Assembly (NCBI GenBank): GCA_943788245.1
Contig: CALSPN010000041.1
Location: 1-55,703 of the forward strand
Direction of reading: 5' to 3'
Length of the DNA: 55,703 nt
From: an uncultured Verrucomicrobiae bacterium
GTDB lineage: Bacteria > Verrucomicrobiota > Verrucomicrobiia > Limisphaerales > AAA164-E04
The notes under the pieces were generated by a model that had not been told where the DNA came from, made no database searches, and worked only from the letters and a program-made list of their open reading frames with translations. Every line of letters starts with the position of its first letter. Position 1 is the stretch's first letter. The position numbers and the translations under genes were made by a program. Shown in pieces: positions 46,316 to 55,703 of the stretch.

Positions 46316-47810
46316 TTACAGCGTGTTTCCTTGATCCAGCAGGGGTTTCAAAAGCGGTGATTGCAGGCTTGGTGCAATAATATCCAACAACAATCTTGGA
46401 TAAATGCCAACAACGAGACTTGTAATGATTAACAAGGTTGCTCCAGCTTTTTCCTGGATTGTTAATCCCGGGAGAGTTGTTTGCAATGGTGTACTGGAGT
46501 CGAAATCAGAGCTCCAGAAAACACGGATCAACGCTCGCATTGAGTAGGCAACTCCAATAACAACGCCAGTTCCTGCCATCAACGCAAGGTAAGAATAGGA
46601 GGCCCATGCGCCAGTGATTATATGAAGTTCTGCTACAAACCCGCTGAAACCAGGCAAGCCCACTGATGCAAGTGAGGCGATGAGAAAGACGGTGGCGGTA
46701 AACGGAAACTGTTTGCCGAGTTGCATCGTTTCGAGCTTGTTGATATCCCTCGTGTGAGTTCGGGAATAGATCATGCGCCCGACGACTGCGAACAGCAATC
46801 CAGCCAGTATACCATGGGAAAACATCTGTAAAACTGCGCCATTGAGCCCCGTTTCGGTTGTCGCCAACAATCCCAGTAACACAAAACCCATGTGGCTGAC
46901 GCTGGAATATCCAATGATAAACTTAAAGTCATTCTGCACCAGCGCTACAAGAGCACCCGCTACTATACCAATGGCAGCCAATAAAGCCAATTCCTCGCGC
47001 CACATGGCAGCGCCCATCGGGAAAAGTGTCATGGGAACTCTCAAAGCTCCGTATGCACCAAGTTTCATGACGACCCCTGCAAGCAACATGGATGCACCGG
47101 TTGGCGCGGCAACATGGCCGGTGGGAGCCCATGTATGAAATGGCCAAAGTCCAGCCAGGATGACGAATCCAATAAAAGTAACCGGAAAAGCCCATTGCTG
47201 AAACTCGGGAGTATAGGGGTGAAGGATCAATTGATTTAAATCAAAAGAAACACCACCTGAAACAATAAATGCCCCCATAATACCTATCAGAGCCATGGAA
47301 CTTCCTACAAAGCTGTACAACACCAGCTTCATCGCTCCGTAGGACTTTTTTGTGGATCCCCATATTGCGATCAGGAAGTATTTCGGAATGATGGCTATCT
47401 CGTAGAATACAAACAGTAGAAAAAGATCGAAGCTGATAAAGACTCCATAGACTCCACCAATCAGTGTAAGGAAAAACCCAAAGAACTCGTTTGCTCTATC
47501 TTCAATATTCCACGAGAAAAGGACAGCGGCGACTGAAGCAATTCCAGTCAAAACCACCATGACAATGCTGATTCCATCAGCAGCCAGATAATAGGATATT
47601 CCCAATGAGGGGATCCAATTCCATTTGGTGACATCCACCACCGGATTGCCATCGATAGGGGTGTAGGTCGCAGCGCAGAAAAGCGCAACGAAGGCAGAAA
47701 TAACTGTGCCGAAGAGCGCTAGATGTCGGCTGAGGTCAGGACGCTTCGACGGGCACAGGAAACAGCCCAGTGCGCTCATGAAATGAAATGTAAACGGTCC
47801 AGCCCAGCAT
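46316..47810 (-). CDS. nuoM: NADH-quinone oxidoreductase subunit M, second copy, possible frameshift near start
   Basis: The second NuoM in the operon, about 497 residues if corrected. Signatures: the Glu-bearing helix LFVFYEIAIIPKYFLIAIWG, LAGLWPFHTWAPTGHVAAPT with GASMLLAGVVMKLGAYGALR, and YSSVSHMGFVLLGL. An uninterrupted frame starts at ATG 47779 (MSALGCFLCPSKRPD), which trims helix 1. Upstream, ATG at 47810 lies 2 bases after the nuoM1 stop and reads MLGWTVYISF. Removing one C at 47780 joins it to MSALG and restores a normal N-terminal helix. I think 47810 is the real start, but this is inference. It is divergent enough from nuoM1 not to be a recent duplicate. Confidence 0.88.
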
Positions 47811-47812
47811 AA

Positions 47813-49380
47813 CTAGAATTGCATTGCTCTGATAACATTGTTAATGACTGGATTCAATCCGCTCAGCAGCAAATGAGGGAAGAATCCAAGAACGACCATG
47901 ATGACAATAAAAGGAGATACGAGAATGGTATCCATCAGGGATAAATCCTTGAATTTAGCCGCTGACTCTCCGGCCTGGCCGTGAAAAACGACTTGAAGGA
48001 ATCTGAGTAGAAAAACAGCAGTGATGAGAAGGCCTGCTACCGCCATGCAAGCAGCCCAGGGAACAAGCGCAAATACTCCTTTGAAAATCAGGAACTCGCC
48101 TACGAAACCGCTTCAAGCCAGGCAATCCGATGGATGCGAACACTGCCAACCCCATGGTCCCCGCCATCAGCGGTGCAACTTTACGGAGACCTCCATGCTC
48201 ATCAATCAGCATCTTCCTGCCAATCCTGTTTTCCATGGCGTTGACAAAATAGAAGAGGACAGAGGCAATGATTCCATGAGCAAACATTTGCAGCATGACA
48301 CCACCCAGTACCGATGATTTCTGGATTTCAAGGTTCATGTCCCCATTGGTGACTACACCAAGGGAAAGGATTCCCAGCATGCAATATCCCAGATGATTGA
48401 TGGACGAATAAGCAAACATGCGTTTGATACTGCGCTGTCCCATGGCGGCAAAAGCGGAATAAATAATACCAATAACGGTGAGCACAAGAAGCGACGTTAG
48501 TAATTTGGGTAAAGCGTAGGGCATCATAGGCAGCCCCATCCTGATCAGGCCATAGAGTCCCATTTTGGACATTAACCCTGTCAAGACCATGGTCACGGGG
48601 CTGGGGGCGTGATCATATGTATCTGGTAACCAGCCGTGCAAGGGAACCCATGGCACCTTGATGGCTAGACCAACAAAAACAAGTAGGAAAATAAGGGCGC
48701 ACAACCAACCGATAGGCATGTCAAACCAACCCAAATTCGAACCGATGAGATCTGCCAAGTTACCAGCGCTGGATTGTGAAGCAAGCTCATCAAATTCAAA
48801 GGAACCCGTGGCGCCGGCAAGCGCCAGGAAACCCAGCAGGAGTGCAATACTGCCAGCCATGGAGTACACAAAAAATCTCATTGATGAACGGTCCTTACCA
48901 GCGGACCCCCATATTTTGATCAGGAAAAACGCTGGGACCAAACTGATCTCATAGAAGCAAAACCAAAGGAAAAAGTTGGTGGCAGTGAACACTCCCAGTA
49001 AGCTTCCTTGAATGATGAGAAGGCATCCAAAGTAACGTGCTTCATTTTTATGGGCATTCGAACAACCTATGGAAGCGCCATAGGCGAAGGGCATGATCAA
49101 TCCAGTCAGTAATACCATCAATCCGCTGAGCCCGTCCATACTGAGAGAATAGTCCACACCCAGCGTGGGAATCCATGTCACTCGCTCGGCGTATGAGCCC
49201 AAAGCATTCTCCGGTGCTAGCTGTTGCCCACAGGACGGTAGAAATCACAGAAACAAGGGAACTGACGAGCATTCCAAACTGACGGGCACTGCTGCCTTTT
49301 GCTGTGTGGATGAACAAGAATAGAATTCCTGTAATCAGGGGGATCCATATGATCAGACTTAACCAGGGTATTTGTGTCAT
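47813..49380 (-). CDS. nuoM: NADH-quinone oxidoreductase subunit M, first copy, two frameshifts
   Basis: The first NuoM, about 521 residues after correction. It starts at 49380 (MTQIPWLSLIIWIPLITG) overlapping the nuoL stop as ATGA. One extra base in the GGG/CCC at 49198-49200 breaks the frame after ASTGECF; removing it continues SYAERVTWIPTLGVDYSLSM. A second extra base at 48112-48113 breaks SIGLPGL; removing it gives SGFVGEFLIFKG and runs to the stop at 47813. Core motifs: WFCFYEISLVPAFFLIKIWG, VPWVPLHGWLPDTYDHAPSP and YSSINHLGYCMLGI. Both breaks fall within conserved sequence with intact homologous frames on each side, so the gene is probably functional in the organism. Confidence 0.88.
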
Positions 49381-51440
49381 TGCTTACCTCCCCAAATCCA
49401 AAAAATAGTCAGCAAAAGGAAGCCCAGAGCGACCACCTGCAAATAGAATTGAACACTTCCGTTGTGCGCTTTGGAAACACGATTGGACTGATTTTGGATG
49501 CCCTTGCAAGTTCGATCAAAACCGGCGTTAATGATCCATTCATCCCAGAGACGACCGATCCATGAAGTCATCTTACTGACGAATACAATCCCGTCCATCA
49601 TGGGCAATATGCAATTTTTCTCAAACCAAGCGCTGGCATTTGCAAGATCACGCGTCCATTGGATGATTGTTTTCTCATAAAATTCATCGAGGAAAAATTT
49701 ACCATTCAATACGCTGAACCAGCCGGAAGGAAGCCGTTCCTCCAATGGATCGGTATCTCGTAATGGATCAAAAACCAGACTACTGTAATACCACCAACCA
49801 CAGGCTATACCCAACAACACGATTACCGAGGATCCAAATGCCAGGATAAGGACTGAACCATGCAATAGCGCTCCTAGATTCCATTCTACGACACCCCCTT
49901 CCAGGAAAGATTTGAACCAAGGGAAAACCGGAGTTCCCATGAATCCTGCAAATATGGCAAAAAAAGCGAGGAAACGCAGTGGGATGAGCATGGAAGAAGT
50001 ACTTTCATGGGGAACTCCAACCTTGTCCATGGCCGAGTGTTTTTTGCGGGCCAACCTGTTTGTTCCAAAAAAGACCATGCACATCTGCCGTGACATGTAA
50101 AAAGCAGTCAGAAAGGCCCCAGCAAGTGCGATGAGGAAAGGTATATAGCTCCCATGCCAGTGAAGGCTGGCATGAAGGATTTCATCCTTACTCCAGAACC
50201 CAGAGGTCACCAGTGGAAACCCTGCTAATGCCAGCATGCCGATTCCGTATGTTGCGAAGGTTACCGGCATTGTTTTTCGCAGCCCCCCCATGTAACGAGT
50301 GTCCTGTTCCCCATGACAGCCATGGATTACGGAACCGGCACCAAGGAAGAGCAAAGCTTTAAAAAACGCATGTGTGATCAGATGGAACATAGCAACTGCG
50401 ACTCCACCGGTTCCCAGACCAAGCATCATATAGCCCAGCTGTGAAATAGTTGAAAATGCCAGAATACGTTTGAGATCAGACTGGGCGCAGGCGGCCAAAG
50501 CGCCTACCAAAGCTGTGATGGCTCCAACCCATGTGATCAGTGTCAGAGCCTGAGTTCCCGCTCCAGGTATAGAGAGCAGGGGGTATACCCTTGCCATCAA
50601 GAAAACACCGGCGGCCACCATCGTGGCTGCATGGATTAATGCACTGACCGGAGTGGGACCCTCCATGGCATCAGGCAACCAGACGTGTAATGGAAACTGT
50701 CCTGATTTACCCATTGCACCTACAAAGATCAGCCCACCAATTGATGTTGCAGCGGTCAGACCCGCCAAACCGGCCGCAGTGGTCATCCACCCCAGGGCTG
50801 CAGTTTCCAAACAACCTTGACCAGCATCATAAAAAAGCAGTGTTCCTGCTTCTTGATATAGCCAGAGTATACCGATAAAGAACCCTAGATCACCAATCCG
50901 AGTTGTGATAAATGCTTTTTTGGAAGCTGCAGCTGCGGCGGGTTTCTCATACCAGAACCCTATGAGTAAATATGAGGCGAGACCAACAACTTCCCAACAC
51001 ATGAATAAAACCAGAAGATGGTTGGATATCAACAGTCCCAGCATGGCACCCGCAAAGAGGGAGAGGAAGGCGTAGAATCTCACAATGCGTGGATCCTTCT
51101 TCATGTATCCGATACTGTAGATGAAGACAAGCAAAGAGATAAACGTCACCATAACGAGCATGACTGCGTTCAGTGGGTCTAGAAGCCAACCAATCCTTAC
51201 GGTGGTTGACCCTACGTCAAACCATGTGAAGTTGTGGGTCAGTCTTTGCACTGAAACTTCGCCGGAGGAATCATTTGTAATTGAAAAGCAAATGAGTGAA
51301 GCAATGAAGCTCAGAGCCATTGATCCGCATGCAAAATAAGCAGCACCTTTACCCGATTTAGCAGGGAAAAAGCTCAAGATCAACGCCGATAAGACAGGCA
51401 ATCCTGGTATCAGCCAGATGTATGATATCCAATCACTCAT
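49377..51440 (-). CDS. nuoL: NADH-quinone oxidoreductase subunit L, extended lateral-helix region
   Basis: A 687-residue distal antiporter-like subunit of complex I, whose C-terminal lateral helix braces the membrane arm. Motifs: MCWEVVGLASYLLIGFWYEK, FPLHVWLPDAMEGPTPVSAL with IHAATMVAAGVFL, and AFSTISQLGYMMLGLG. From LDEFYEK to SVQFYLQ near the end I count 71 residues, against 42 in E. coli NuoL and 47 in a Rhodobacter-type NuoL as I remember them, so about 25 extra residues lie in the lateral-helix region (around ANASAWFEKNCILPMMDGIV). Such an insert is expected when a second NuoM lengthens the arm. ATGA overlaps join it to nuoK and nuoM1. Confidence 0.94.
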   Translation of the reverse strand: MSDWISYIWLIPGLPVLSALILSFFPAKSGKGAAYFACGSMALSFIASLICFSITNDSSGEVSVQRLTHNFTWFDVGSTTVRIGWLLDPLNAVMLVMVTFISLLVFIYSIGYMKKDPRIVRFYAFLSLFAGAMLGLLISNHLLVLFMCWEVVGLASYLLIGFWYEKPAAAAASKKAFITTRIGDLGFFIGILWLYQEAGTLLFYDAGQGCLETAALGWMTTAAGLAGLTAATSIGGLIFVGAMGKSGQFPLHVWLPDAMEGPTPVSALIHAATMVAAGVFLMARVYPLLSIPGAGTQALTLITWVGAITALVGALAACAQSDLKRILAFSTISQLGYMMLGLGTGGVAVAMFHLITHAFFKALLFLGAGSVIHGCHGEQDTRYMGGLRKTMPVTFATYGIGMLALAGFPLVTSGFWSKDEILHASLHWHGSYIPFLIALAGAFLTAFYMSRQMCMVFFGTNRLARKKHSAMDKVGVPHESTSSMLIPLRFLAFFAIFAGFMGTPVFPWFKSFLEGGVVEWNLGALLHGSVLILAFGSSVIVLLGIACGWWYYSSLVFDPLRDTDPLEERLPSGWFSVLNGKFFLDEFYEKTIIQWTRDLANASAWFEKNCILPMMDGIVFVSKMTSWIGRLWDEWIINAGFDRTCKGIQNQSNRVSKAHNGSVQFYLQVVALGFLLLTIFWIWGGKQ

Positions 51441-51754
51441 CCCTTGAGGTCCCCCATGTTTTCGGGGTTTGTAGACCGGTAGTGGCGATAAATAGATATG
51501 GCTAAAGCAAGTCCAACAGCAGCTTCGGCTGCTGCAATTGCTATAGCAAAAACAACCATAGCCAGACCGGAAACTTCCTCAGAACTTGGATGAAATCTCC
51601 AAAAGGCGACAAAATTAATATTGGCCGCGTTAAGCATCAATTCCACTCCCGCCAGCATGATGATGATGTTCCGGCGTAGCAACACTCCCATGAGTCCGGT
51701 GCAAAAAAGACCAGCACTCAATAATAAATAAGGTGTGAGTGAATCCATGATCAT
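51437..51754 (-). CDS. nuoK: NADH-quinone oxidoreductase subunit K
   Basis: A 105-residue, three-helix membrane subunit of complex I. The two membrane Glu residues needed for proton transfer are present: E38 in LAGVELMLNAANINF and E77 in IAAAEAAVGLALAI. The length is close to the usual 100. ATGA overlaps with nuoJ upstream and nuoL downstream show translational coupling. Confidence 0.95.
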   Translation of the reverse strand: MIMDSLTPYLLLSAGLFCTGLMGVLLRRNIIIMLAGVELMLNAANINFVAFWRFHPSSEEVSGLAMVVFAIAIAAAEAAVGLALAISIYRHYRSTNPENMGDLKG

Positions 51755-52296
51755 TTATTGCCCGATTCTTGATTTTTTGAAAATGATGCATTTCTCCTGA
51801 ATACTTTTTTCTCAGGTAGTGCAATCAATGCTGCTCCAATAAGTGCCACTGTCAAAAGGAGAGCCATGACCTCGAGTGGTAGTACGTATTGTGACAATAA
51901 GCTATTTCCGAGTGCATGCAGTGAATCAGCTTTTGCTTCAGGGATTTTTGACTGTCTCAGTGAGGAGTTGAAGATGGCGAATGACATTACTCCGAAACCT
52001 GCGATACCAATGAGCGTGCCGGTTATCCAGTGAACAGGATCCCAACGCTTCAGAGTTAATTCAGTGCCACCTCGTGTCATCAAAAGAGCAAAGAGCATAA
52101 GAATTGAGACGGCACCGATATATACAAGTATCTGCGAAAATCCGATGAATTCTGCACCTAGTTGAAGGAACACTAGTGCGATGCCCGCAAAGGTCACAGT
52201 CAGGCACAAGACACAATGAACCAGGTTTCGCAGCGTCATTGCAGCAATGGCGGATGCCATTGTGATCAATGCTGTGATGGTAAAAAATAAACTCAT
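51751..52296 (-). CDS. nuoJ: NADH-quinone oxidoreductase subunit J
   Basis: A 181-residue membrane subunit of complex I with five helices. NLVHCVLCLTVTFAGIALVF and LQLGAEFIGFSQILVYIGAV with SILMLFALLM are the conserved helices 2 and 3, including the pi-bulge region that links the quinone site with the membrane arm. The C-terminus is basic (KKVFRRNASFSKNQESGNK). It overlaps nuoH and nuoK by four bases each. Confidence 0.94.
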   Translation of the reverse strand: MSLFFTITALITMASAIAAMTLRNLVHCVLCLTVTFAGIALVFLQLGAEFIGFSQILVYIGAVSILMLFALLMTRGGTELTLKRWDPVHWITGTLIGIAGFGVMSFAIFNSSLRQSKIPEAKADSLHALGNSLLSQYVLPLEVMALLLTVALIGAALIALPEKKVFRRNASFSKNQESGNK

Positions 52297-53471
52297 TTGC
52301 TCACCCCTGCTTCTTCAGCATATCGATAAGTGCGTGGATTGAATCTGGAAGCCTGGCTCAAGATTCGACTCCATCCAAAATAAGCCACGCAATTCAATAA
52401 TCCACTTAAGATCCATGCGGCAACGCCGCCATCAAGTGCCACCCAGACTCCGGCAGCAATCAAATTGACAACGGACATGGGTAACATGAATTTCCATGCA
52501 AATTCCATGAGTTGATCAGCACGGAGGCGAGGCATGGTGCCTCGAATCCAAATGAACAGCAATACCAGGCTCGTAAGTTTACCAAATAACCAAACGGGGC
52601 CGGGGATAAAGCTGAGTATAGGCAATGGTGCGTGGTAGCCTCCAAGAAATAAAGTGGCGGTCAAAGCACACATGGCAAACATCGCAACACCCTCAGCCAT
52701 GAAAAAAAGTGCATATTTGAAACCCGAGTATTCGGTCATGTGACCAGCGATCAATTCAGATTCTGCTTCCGGTATGTCAAAGGGTGATCGATTGATTTCT
52801 GCGAGGGTTGAAATAAGAAATAAGATACATCCGAGGAAACCCCATGGCGTGAAGATGTGCCAGGTGTGAATTCCCCCCGACTGGGCTTGAGCCACATCTG
52901 ACAGGGAGAGAGAACCAACCACCATCAAGACGGATAGGGCAGAAAGAATAAGCGGTATCTCGTAACTAATCATTTGAGCAATAGCCCTCAATGCTCCGAG
53001 GAGCGCGTATTTGTTTCGGCTACCCCATCCAGCCATAAAAATGGCTAATTCTGAGGCTGCACCCATCGCGAAAAAGAACAGAATTCCTGTTTCAATGTCC
53101 AGCGCAATGAGGCGGTGACCGAAAGGGATGACAGAAAGCCCGAGCATGGCTGAAACTAACAAGCCCAGTGGAGCCAGAAAATGAATCAAATGATCCGCAT
53201 TTTTCGGGACAATATCCTCTTTGGTTAACATCTTGATACCGTCTGCGACAGGTTGTAAGAGACCGCCTGGCCCAACTCGGTTTGGGCCGTAGCGATTTTG
53301 AATGCGGCCAAGCATTTTTCTCTCAAGTAATGTTGCCAACGCAAACAATCCTCCGAAGCTGGTCATGATAGGAAGACTGGATAGAAAAGCTGACCCGACA
53401 GGTTGTAGTGACCCTGGCATTTGCAGGACCAGATAATATTTGATGGTGATTAAAAGTTCCTCAAACCACAT
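52293..53471 (-). CDS. nuoH: NADH-quinone oxidoreductase subunit H
   Basis: A 392-residue membrane subunit that forms the quinone chamber of complex I. The first loop signature [20 protein letters not shown] is complete and followed by [20 protein letters not shown]. Later come [40 protein letters not shown] and [20 protein letters not shown]. All are characteristic of NuoH. It lies 2 bases after nuoI; that I-then-H order is the reverse of the common H-I order. Confidence 0.95.
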   Translation of the reverse strand: MWFEELLITIKYYLVLQMPGSLQPVGSAFLSSLPIMTSFGGLFALATLLERKMLGRIQNRYGPNRVGPGGLLQPVADGIKMLTKEDIVPKNADHLIHFLAPLGLLVSAMLGLSVIPFGHRLIALDIETGILFFFAMGAASELAIFMAGWGSRNKYALLGALRAIAQMISYEIPLILSALSVLMVVGSLSLSDVAQAQSGGIHTWHIFTPWGFLGCILFLISTLAEINRSPFDIPEAESELIAGHMTEYSGFKYALFFMAEGVAMFAMCALTATLFLGGYHAPLPILSFIPGPVWLFGKLTSLVLLFIWIRGTMPRLRADQLMEFAWKFMLPMSVVNLIAAGVWVALDGGVAAWILSGLLNCVAYFGWSRILSQASRFNPRTYRYAEEAGVSK

Positions 53472-53473
53472 GG

Positions 53474-54100
53474 CTATTCTTCTTTGGCTTTTTCAGCCTT
53501 TGAGAGAGCTGCTTTCGTGGCCGCTTCCTCTTTTGCCTTGGCTAACTTTTCCGCTTTGGCTTTTTCTTTTGCCAAATGATCTTCTCGTTTCTGCACTCGA
53601 ATCTCATCCGTTTCTTGCGCTTCGGTAGGGTGGATGCTGTGATAATACTTGTTTGACTTGGCTAGTTGATCCTTTGTCAGTAACAAGGATTCAAAACGGT
53701 CTGACCCGGCGTACTCAAAATCGTTATCCATTCGGATGGACTCAAAAGGGCAAACCTCAACACAGATTTGGCAGCCCATGCAGACCGAAACATCGATATC
53801 GAATATCTTGGGTTGCATTTGCATTTTGCCGAGAAAATCGGGTTTTTTCTCTTTGTCCTTTTCAATGTAAATACATTGTGGTGGGCATTCTTTTTCACAG
53901 ATCTGGCAAGAAACACACCTCAGGCCAGCTTCCCAATCATCTCCATCATAGATGAGGAAAGGAAAGTTCCTTGCGTTTTCCTTGGCCGGGATCTTTTGCT
54001 CAGGATACTCCACCGTCGTCAGCCTATCCGGATCGTGAAAACTACCTGTCAGATTGCGGGCAGTTTCTACCATGCCCTTGAGGATACCTTTTCCGATCAT
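53474..54100 (-). CDS. nuoI: NADH-quinone oxidoreductase subunit I, long charged C-terminus
   Basis: A 208-residue iron-sulfur subunit carrying the N6a and N6b 4Fe-4S clusters. The two ferredoxin motifs are CVSCQICEKECPP and CMGCQICVEVCPF, each with a complete CxxCxxCxxxC(P) set. The N-terminal amphipathic region (GKGILKGMVETARNLTG) fits membrane-arm contact. After about residue 165 a highly charged tail rich in Lys, Ala and Glu (REDHLAKEKAKAEKLAKAKE onward) extends past the usual end and is probably a helix or disordered. It is preceded by a 19-base gap after nuoD. Confidence 0.94.
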   Translation of the reverse strand: MIGKGILKGMVETARNLTGSFHDPDRLTTVEYPEQKIPAKENARNFPFLIYDGDDWEAGLRCVSCQICEKECPPQCIYIEKDKEKKPDFLGKMQMQPKIFDIDVSVCMGCQICVEVCPFESIRMDNDFEYAGSDRFESLLLTKDQLAKSNKYYHSIHPTEAQETDEIRVQKREDHLAKEKAKAEKLAKAKEEAATKAALSKAEKAKEE

Positions 54101-54119
54101 ATTTGCGTTCTTTCTTTTT

Positions 54120-55301
54120 TCATCGGTCTACCTCTCCCAATACTATATCAATGCTCCCAAGAATAATGACGGCATCTGCAATGGTTTGGCCCAGGCACAT
54201 ATCCTCAAGAATGGTCAGATTAATCAAACTTGGTGGCCTTACGCGATATCGATATGGCTTGGGGGATCCATCACTGATCAGATAAAAACCGAGCTCGCCT
54301 TTGGGCGCTTCGATTCTACCATAGGCCTCTCCCGGAGGGGGTCTGAACCCGCGTAACTTTGCCTTGGGGTTCACGTAGTCACCATTTGGAATCTCTGCAA
54401 GTGCCTGTTGGAGTATTTTAACGGATTCTCGCATTTCGAGCACACGAATCATGTAGCGGTCGTAAACATCTCCATGGTCTCCCAATGGGACTCGAAATTG
54501 AAAACGATCGTAAATGCCATATCCGTCCACTTTACGGAGATCATAATTCACGCCGGTTGCCCTCAGCACGGGACCGGCGACCCCTGCATCAATGGCAAGC
54601 TCGGGTTTTAGAATTCCCACATGTTGAGAGCGCGCCATCAAGACCTCATTTTCAGAGATGAGAGCTTCAAATTCATCGAGGAACTGAGGGAAGGCTTCGA
54701 CAACAGATTGTGCTTGCTTGATCCAGTCAGCCGAGACATCGCATCGGCAACCTCCAAAGCGCATGAAATTACACATCATACGTGCGCCACTCAACGATTC
54801 AAAAAGATCGAGTATCCGCTCACGCTCTCGAAAAGCATACATCAAAGGGGTCCCTAAGGCCCCCATGTCCTGCACCAGGAAACCAATCAAACTGACATGA
54901 TTCTGAAGTCTGGTTAATTCAGCTGTGATGACCCTGATGTATTCAGCCCTTTCTGGAACTTCAATACCTGCCAGTTTTTCGACTGACAACGCATAGGCCC
55001 AGTTATTTGTCATTGAATTGAAATAATCCAGACGATCTGTATAGGGCATCGAACCGAGATAGCTGGTACTTTCAGCAATTTTCTCATGGTTGCGATGGAG
55101 GTAGCCGAAAACAGGTTTTAGCTTGGTGATGGTTTCACCTTCCAGTTCGACGTCCATCCTGAATACACCGTGCGTTGAAGGGTGGTGAGGGCCCATGGAC
55201 ACCTCCATACGCTCAGTTCCTTCTGTGACACCCTCTACTCCTGTAGCGTGCATTTTAAATTGAGGCATCGCTTCGCCTGGGTGATCTGGTGAAGGCGTCA
55301 T
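54120..55301 (-). CDS. nuoD: NADH-quinone oxidoreductase subunit D
   Basis: A 393-residue subunit of the peripheral arm that forms the quinone-reduction site with NuoB. The quinone-site loop is [20 protein letters not shown] with its conserved His; then [30 protein letters not shown] and FRFGGCRC-type sequence ([11 protein letters not shown]). The end, [13 protein letters not shown], matches NuoD. The four Cys of NiFe-hydrogenase large subunits are absent, so it is complex I rather than a hydrogenase. Its ATG overlaps the nuoC stop by four bases. Confidence 0.95.
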   Translation of the reverse strand: MTPSPDHPGEAMPQFKMHATGVEGVTEGTERMEVSMGPHHPSTHGVFRMDVELEGETITKLKPVFGYLHRNHEKIAESTSYLGSMPYTDRLDYFNSMTNNWAYALSVEKLAGIEVPERAEYIRVITAELTRLQNHVSLIGFLVQDMGALGTPLMYAFRERERILDLFESLSGARMMCNFMRFGGCRCDVSADWIKQAQSVVEAFPQFLDEFEALISENEVLMARSQHVGILKPELAIDAGVAGPVLRATGVNYDLRKVDGYGIYDRFQFRVPLGDHGDVYDRYMIRVLEMRESVKILQQALAEIPNGDYVNPKAKLRGFRPPPGEAYGRIEAPKGELGFYLISDGSPKPYRYRVRPPSLINLTILEDMCLGQTIADAVIILGSIDIVLGEVDR

Positions 55302-55703
55302 TTTGCACCTCCCTTCTGTGTCAGGCTCTTCTTTAAGACATCGCCATGAGGTGTTGGCTCATAGTCATAGTCATCGGGTTCGACGTAATCTCTTCGCATG
55401 GGATGATCTTCAAATTCATCCCACATGAGTAATCGTCGAAGATCGGGGTGGCCCTCAAAGTGTATGCCGTAGAGGTCGAATATTTCCCGCTCCTGCAATT
55501 CGGCACTGCGCCAGATGGGCGTAAGTGATGGTAGTTCCACCTTGTCGGTTCGGTTTTCCGTGCGCATGCGTAGGATGACCGGGCCCAACGACCGGCTGAT
55601 GGAATAAAGGTGATAGACTGCTTCCAGACATGGATGCATGGGCTCCTCGCCGGCATCCTTTACGGGTTGTTTGGGAGTTTGTTTGGTAATTGCGTCCTCG
55701 GGC
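55298..55703 (-). CDS. nuoC: NADH-quinone oxidoreductase subunit C, partial (cut by window end)
   Basis: The C-terminal 134 or so codons of NuoC. The frame stays open to the window edge, so the start is outside; an internal ATG at 55639 is not the start. Features: [39 protein letters not shown] with [20 protein letters not shown], and [16 protein letters not shown], where typical NuoC has PLRKDY. It is a separate gene, not fused to nuoD as in E. coli. nuoA and nuoB are expected next, outside the window. Confidence 0.93.
   Translation of the reverse strand, partial: PEDAITKQTPKQPVKDAGEEPMHPCLEAVYHLYSISRSLGPVILRMRTENRTDKVELPSLTPIWRSAELQEREIFDLYGIHFEGHPDLRRLLMWDEFEDHPMRRDYVEPDDYDYEPTPHGDVLKKSLTQKGGAK

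Noticed and set aside
54120..55301. NiFe-hydrogenase large subunit
   Set aside because: The CxxC pairs that hold the NiFe centre are missing and all complex I partner genes are present.
1..55703. CRISPR array, tRNA or rRNA genes, insertion sequences, prophage
   Set aside because: I looked for regular repeats, cloverleaf-like stretches, transposase or integrase motifs and terminal inverted repeats on both strands and found none I could support.

Overview
The window looks like chromosomal DNA of a member of the Verrucomicrobiota, or a close relative in the PVC group. Grounds: two formylglycine-type sulfatases, a prepilin-like protein with the [19 protein letters not shown] leader typical of that phylum, a Tat-exported Gfo/Idh/MocA oxidoreductase, a MoxR-DUF58-BatA/VWA-DUF4159 operon, a CotH-family secreted protein and a very large Ig/FN3 exoprotein ending in an RFYRV-type tail. 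No tRNA, rRNA, CRISPR array, insertion sequence, integrase or phage gene was seen, so this reads as ordinary chromosome rather than a mobile island.

Layout. 1-5.6 kb (+): the end of a TPR protein, a GT4 glycosyltransferase, phosphate acetyltransferase, a separate AAA/DRTGG protein (normally the N-terminal half of long Pta) and HisC. 5.7-13.4 kb (-): an operon running TPR/HExxH protein, DUF4159, MoxR ATPase, DUF58, BatA/VWA membrane protein. 13.6-17.2 kb (-): a second TPR protein and a CotH protein with its own near-consensus promoter. 17.4-29 kb: sulfatase and DMT permease (+), the 1,407-residue exoprotein (-), then an LbH acyltransferase-like protein, a DinG helicase and an MFS permease (+). 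29.3-32.6 kb (-): BNR/sialidase-like protein, RidA, D-threonine aldolase-like PLP enzyme and the decayed remains of a thioredoxin-fold gene. 32.8-39 kb (+): Gfo/Idh/MocA oxidoreductase, pseudopilin, an exported protein with four tandem Cys/His modules, and a second-type elongation factor G. 39.1-41.7 kb (-): CCA-adding enzyme, PhzF and YhcH in one overlapping operon. 41.9-44.6 kb: MFS exporter (+) and a second sulfatase (-). 44.8-55.7 kb (-): a tightly packed complex I operon read as nuoC (cut by the window end), D, I, H, J, K, L, M, M, N.

The most interesting items are the complex I operon, where two nuoM genes coincide with a NuoL whose lateral-helix region is about 25 residues longer than I expect (the pattern of a 2M complex I); the four-module Cys/His protein; and the thioredoxin remnant that stops at a TGA exactly where its first catalytic cysteine should be. 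At least nine single-base frameshifts interrupt otherwise full-length housekeeping genes (TPR, GT4, Pta, HisC, D-threonine aldolase, NuoM). Nearly all are +1 insertions, mostly in short homopolymers, and correcting them gives normal family lengths. I read them as sequencing or assembly errors rather than gene decay, and give corrected gene spans below.
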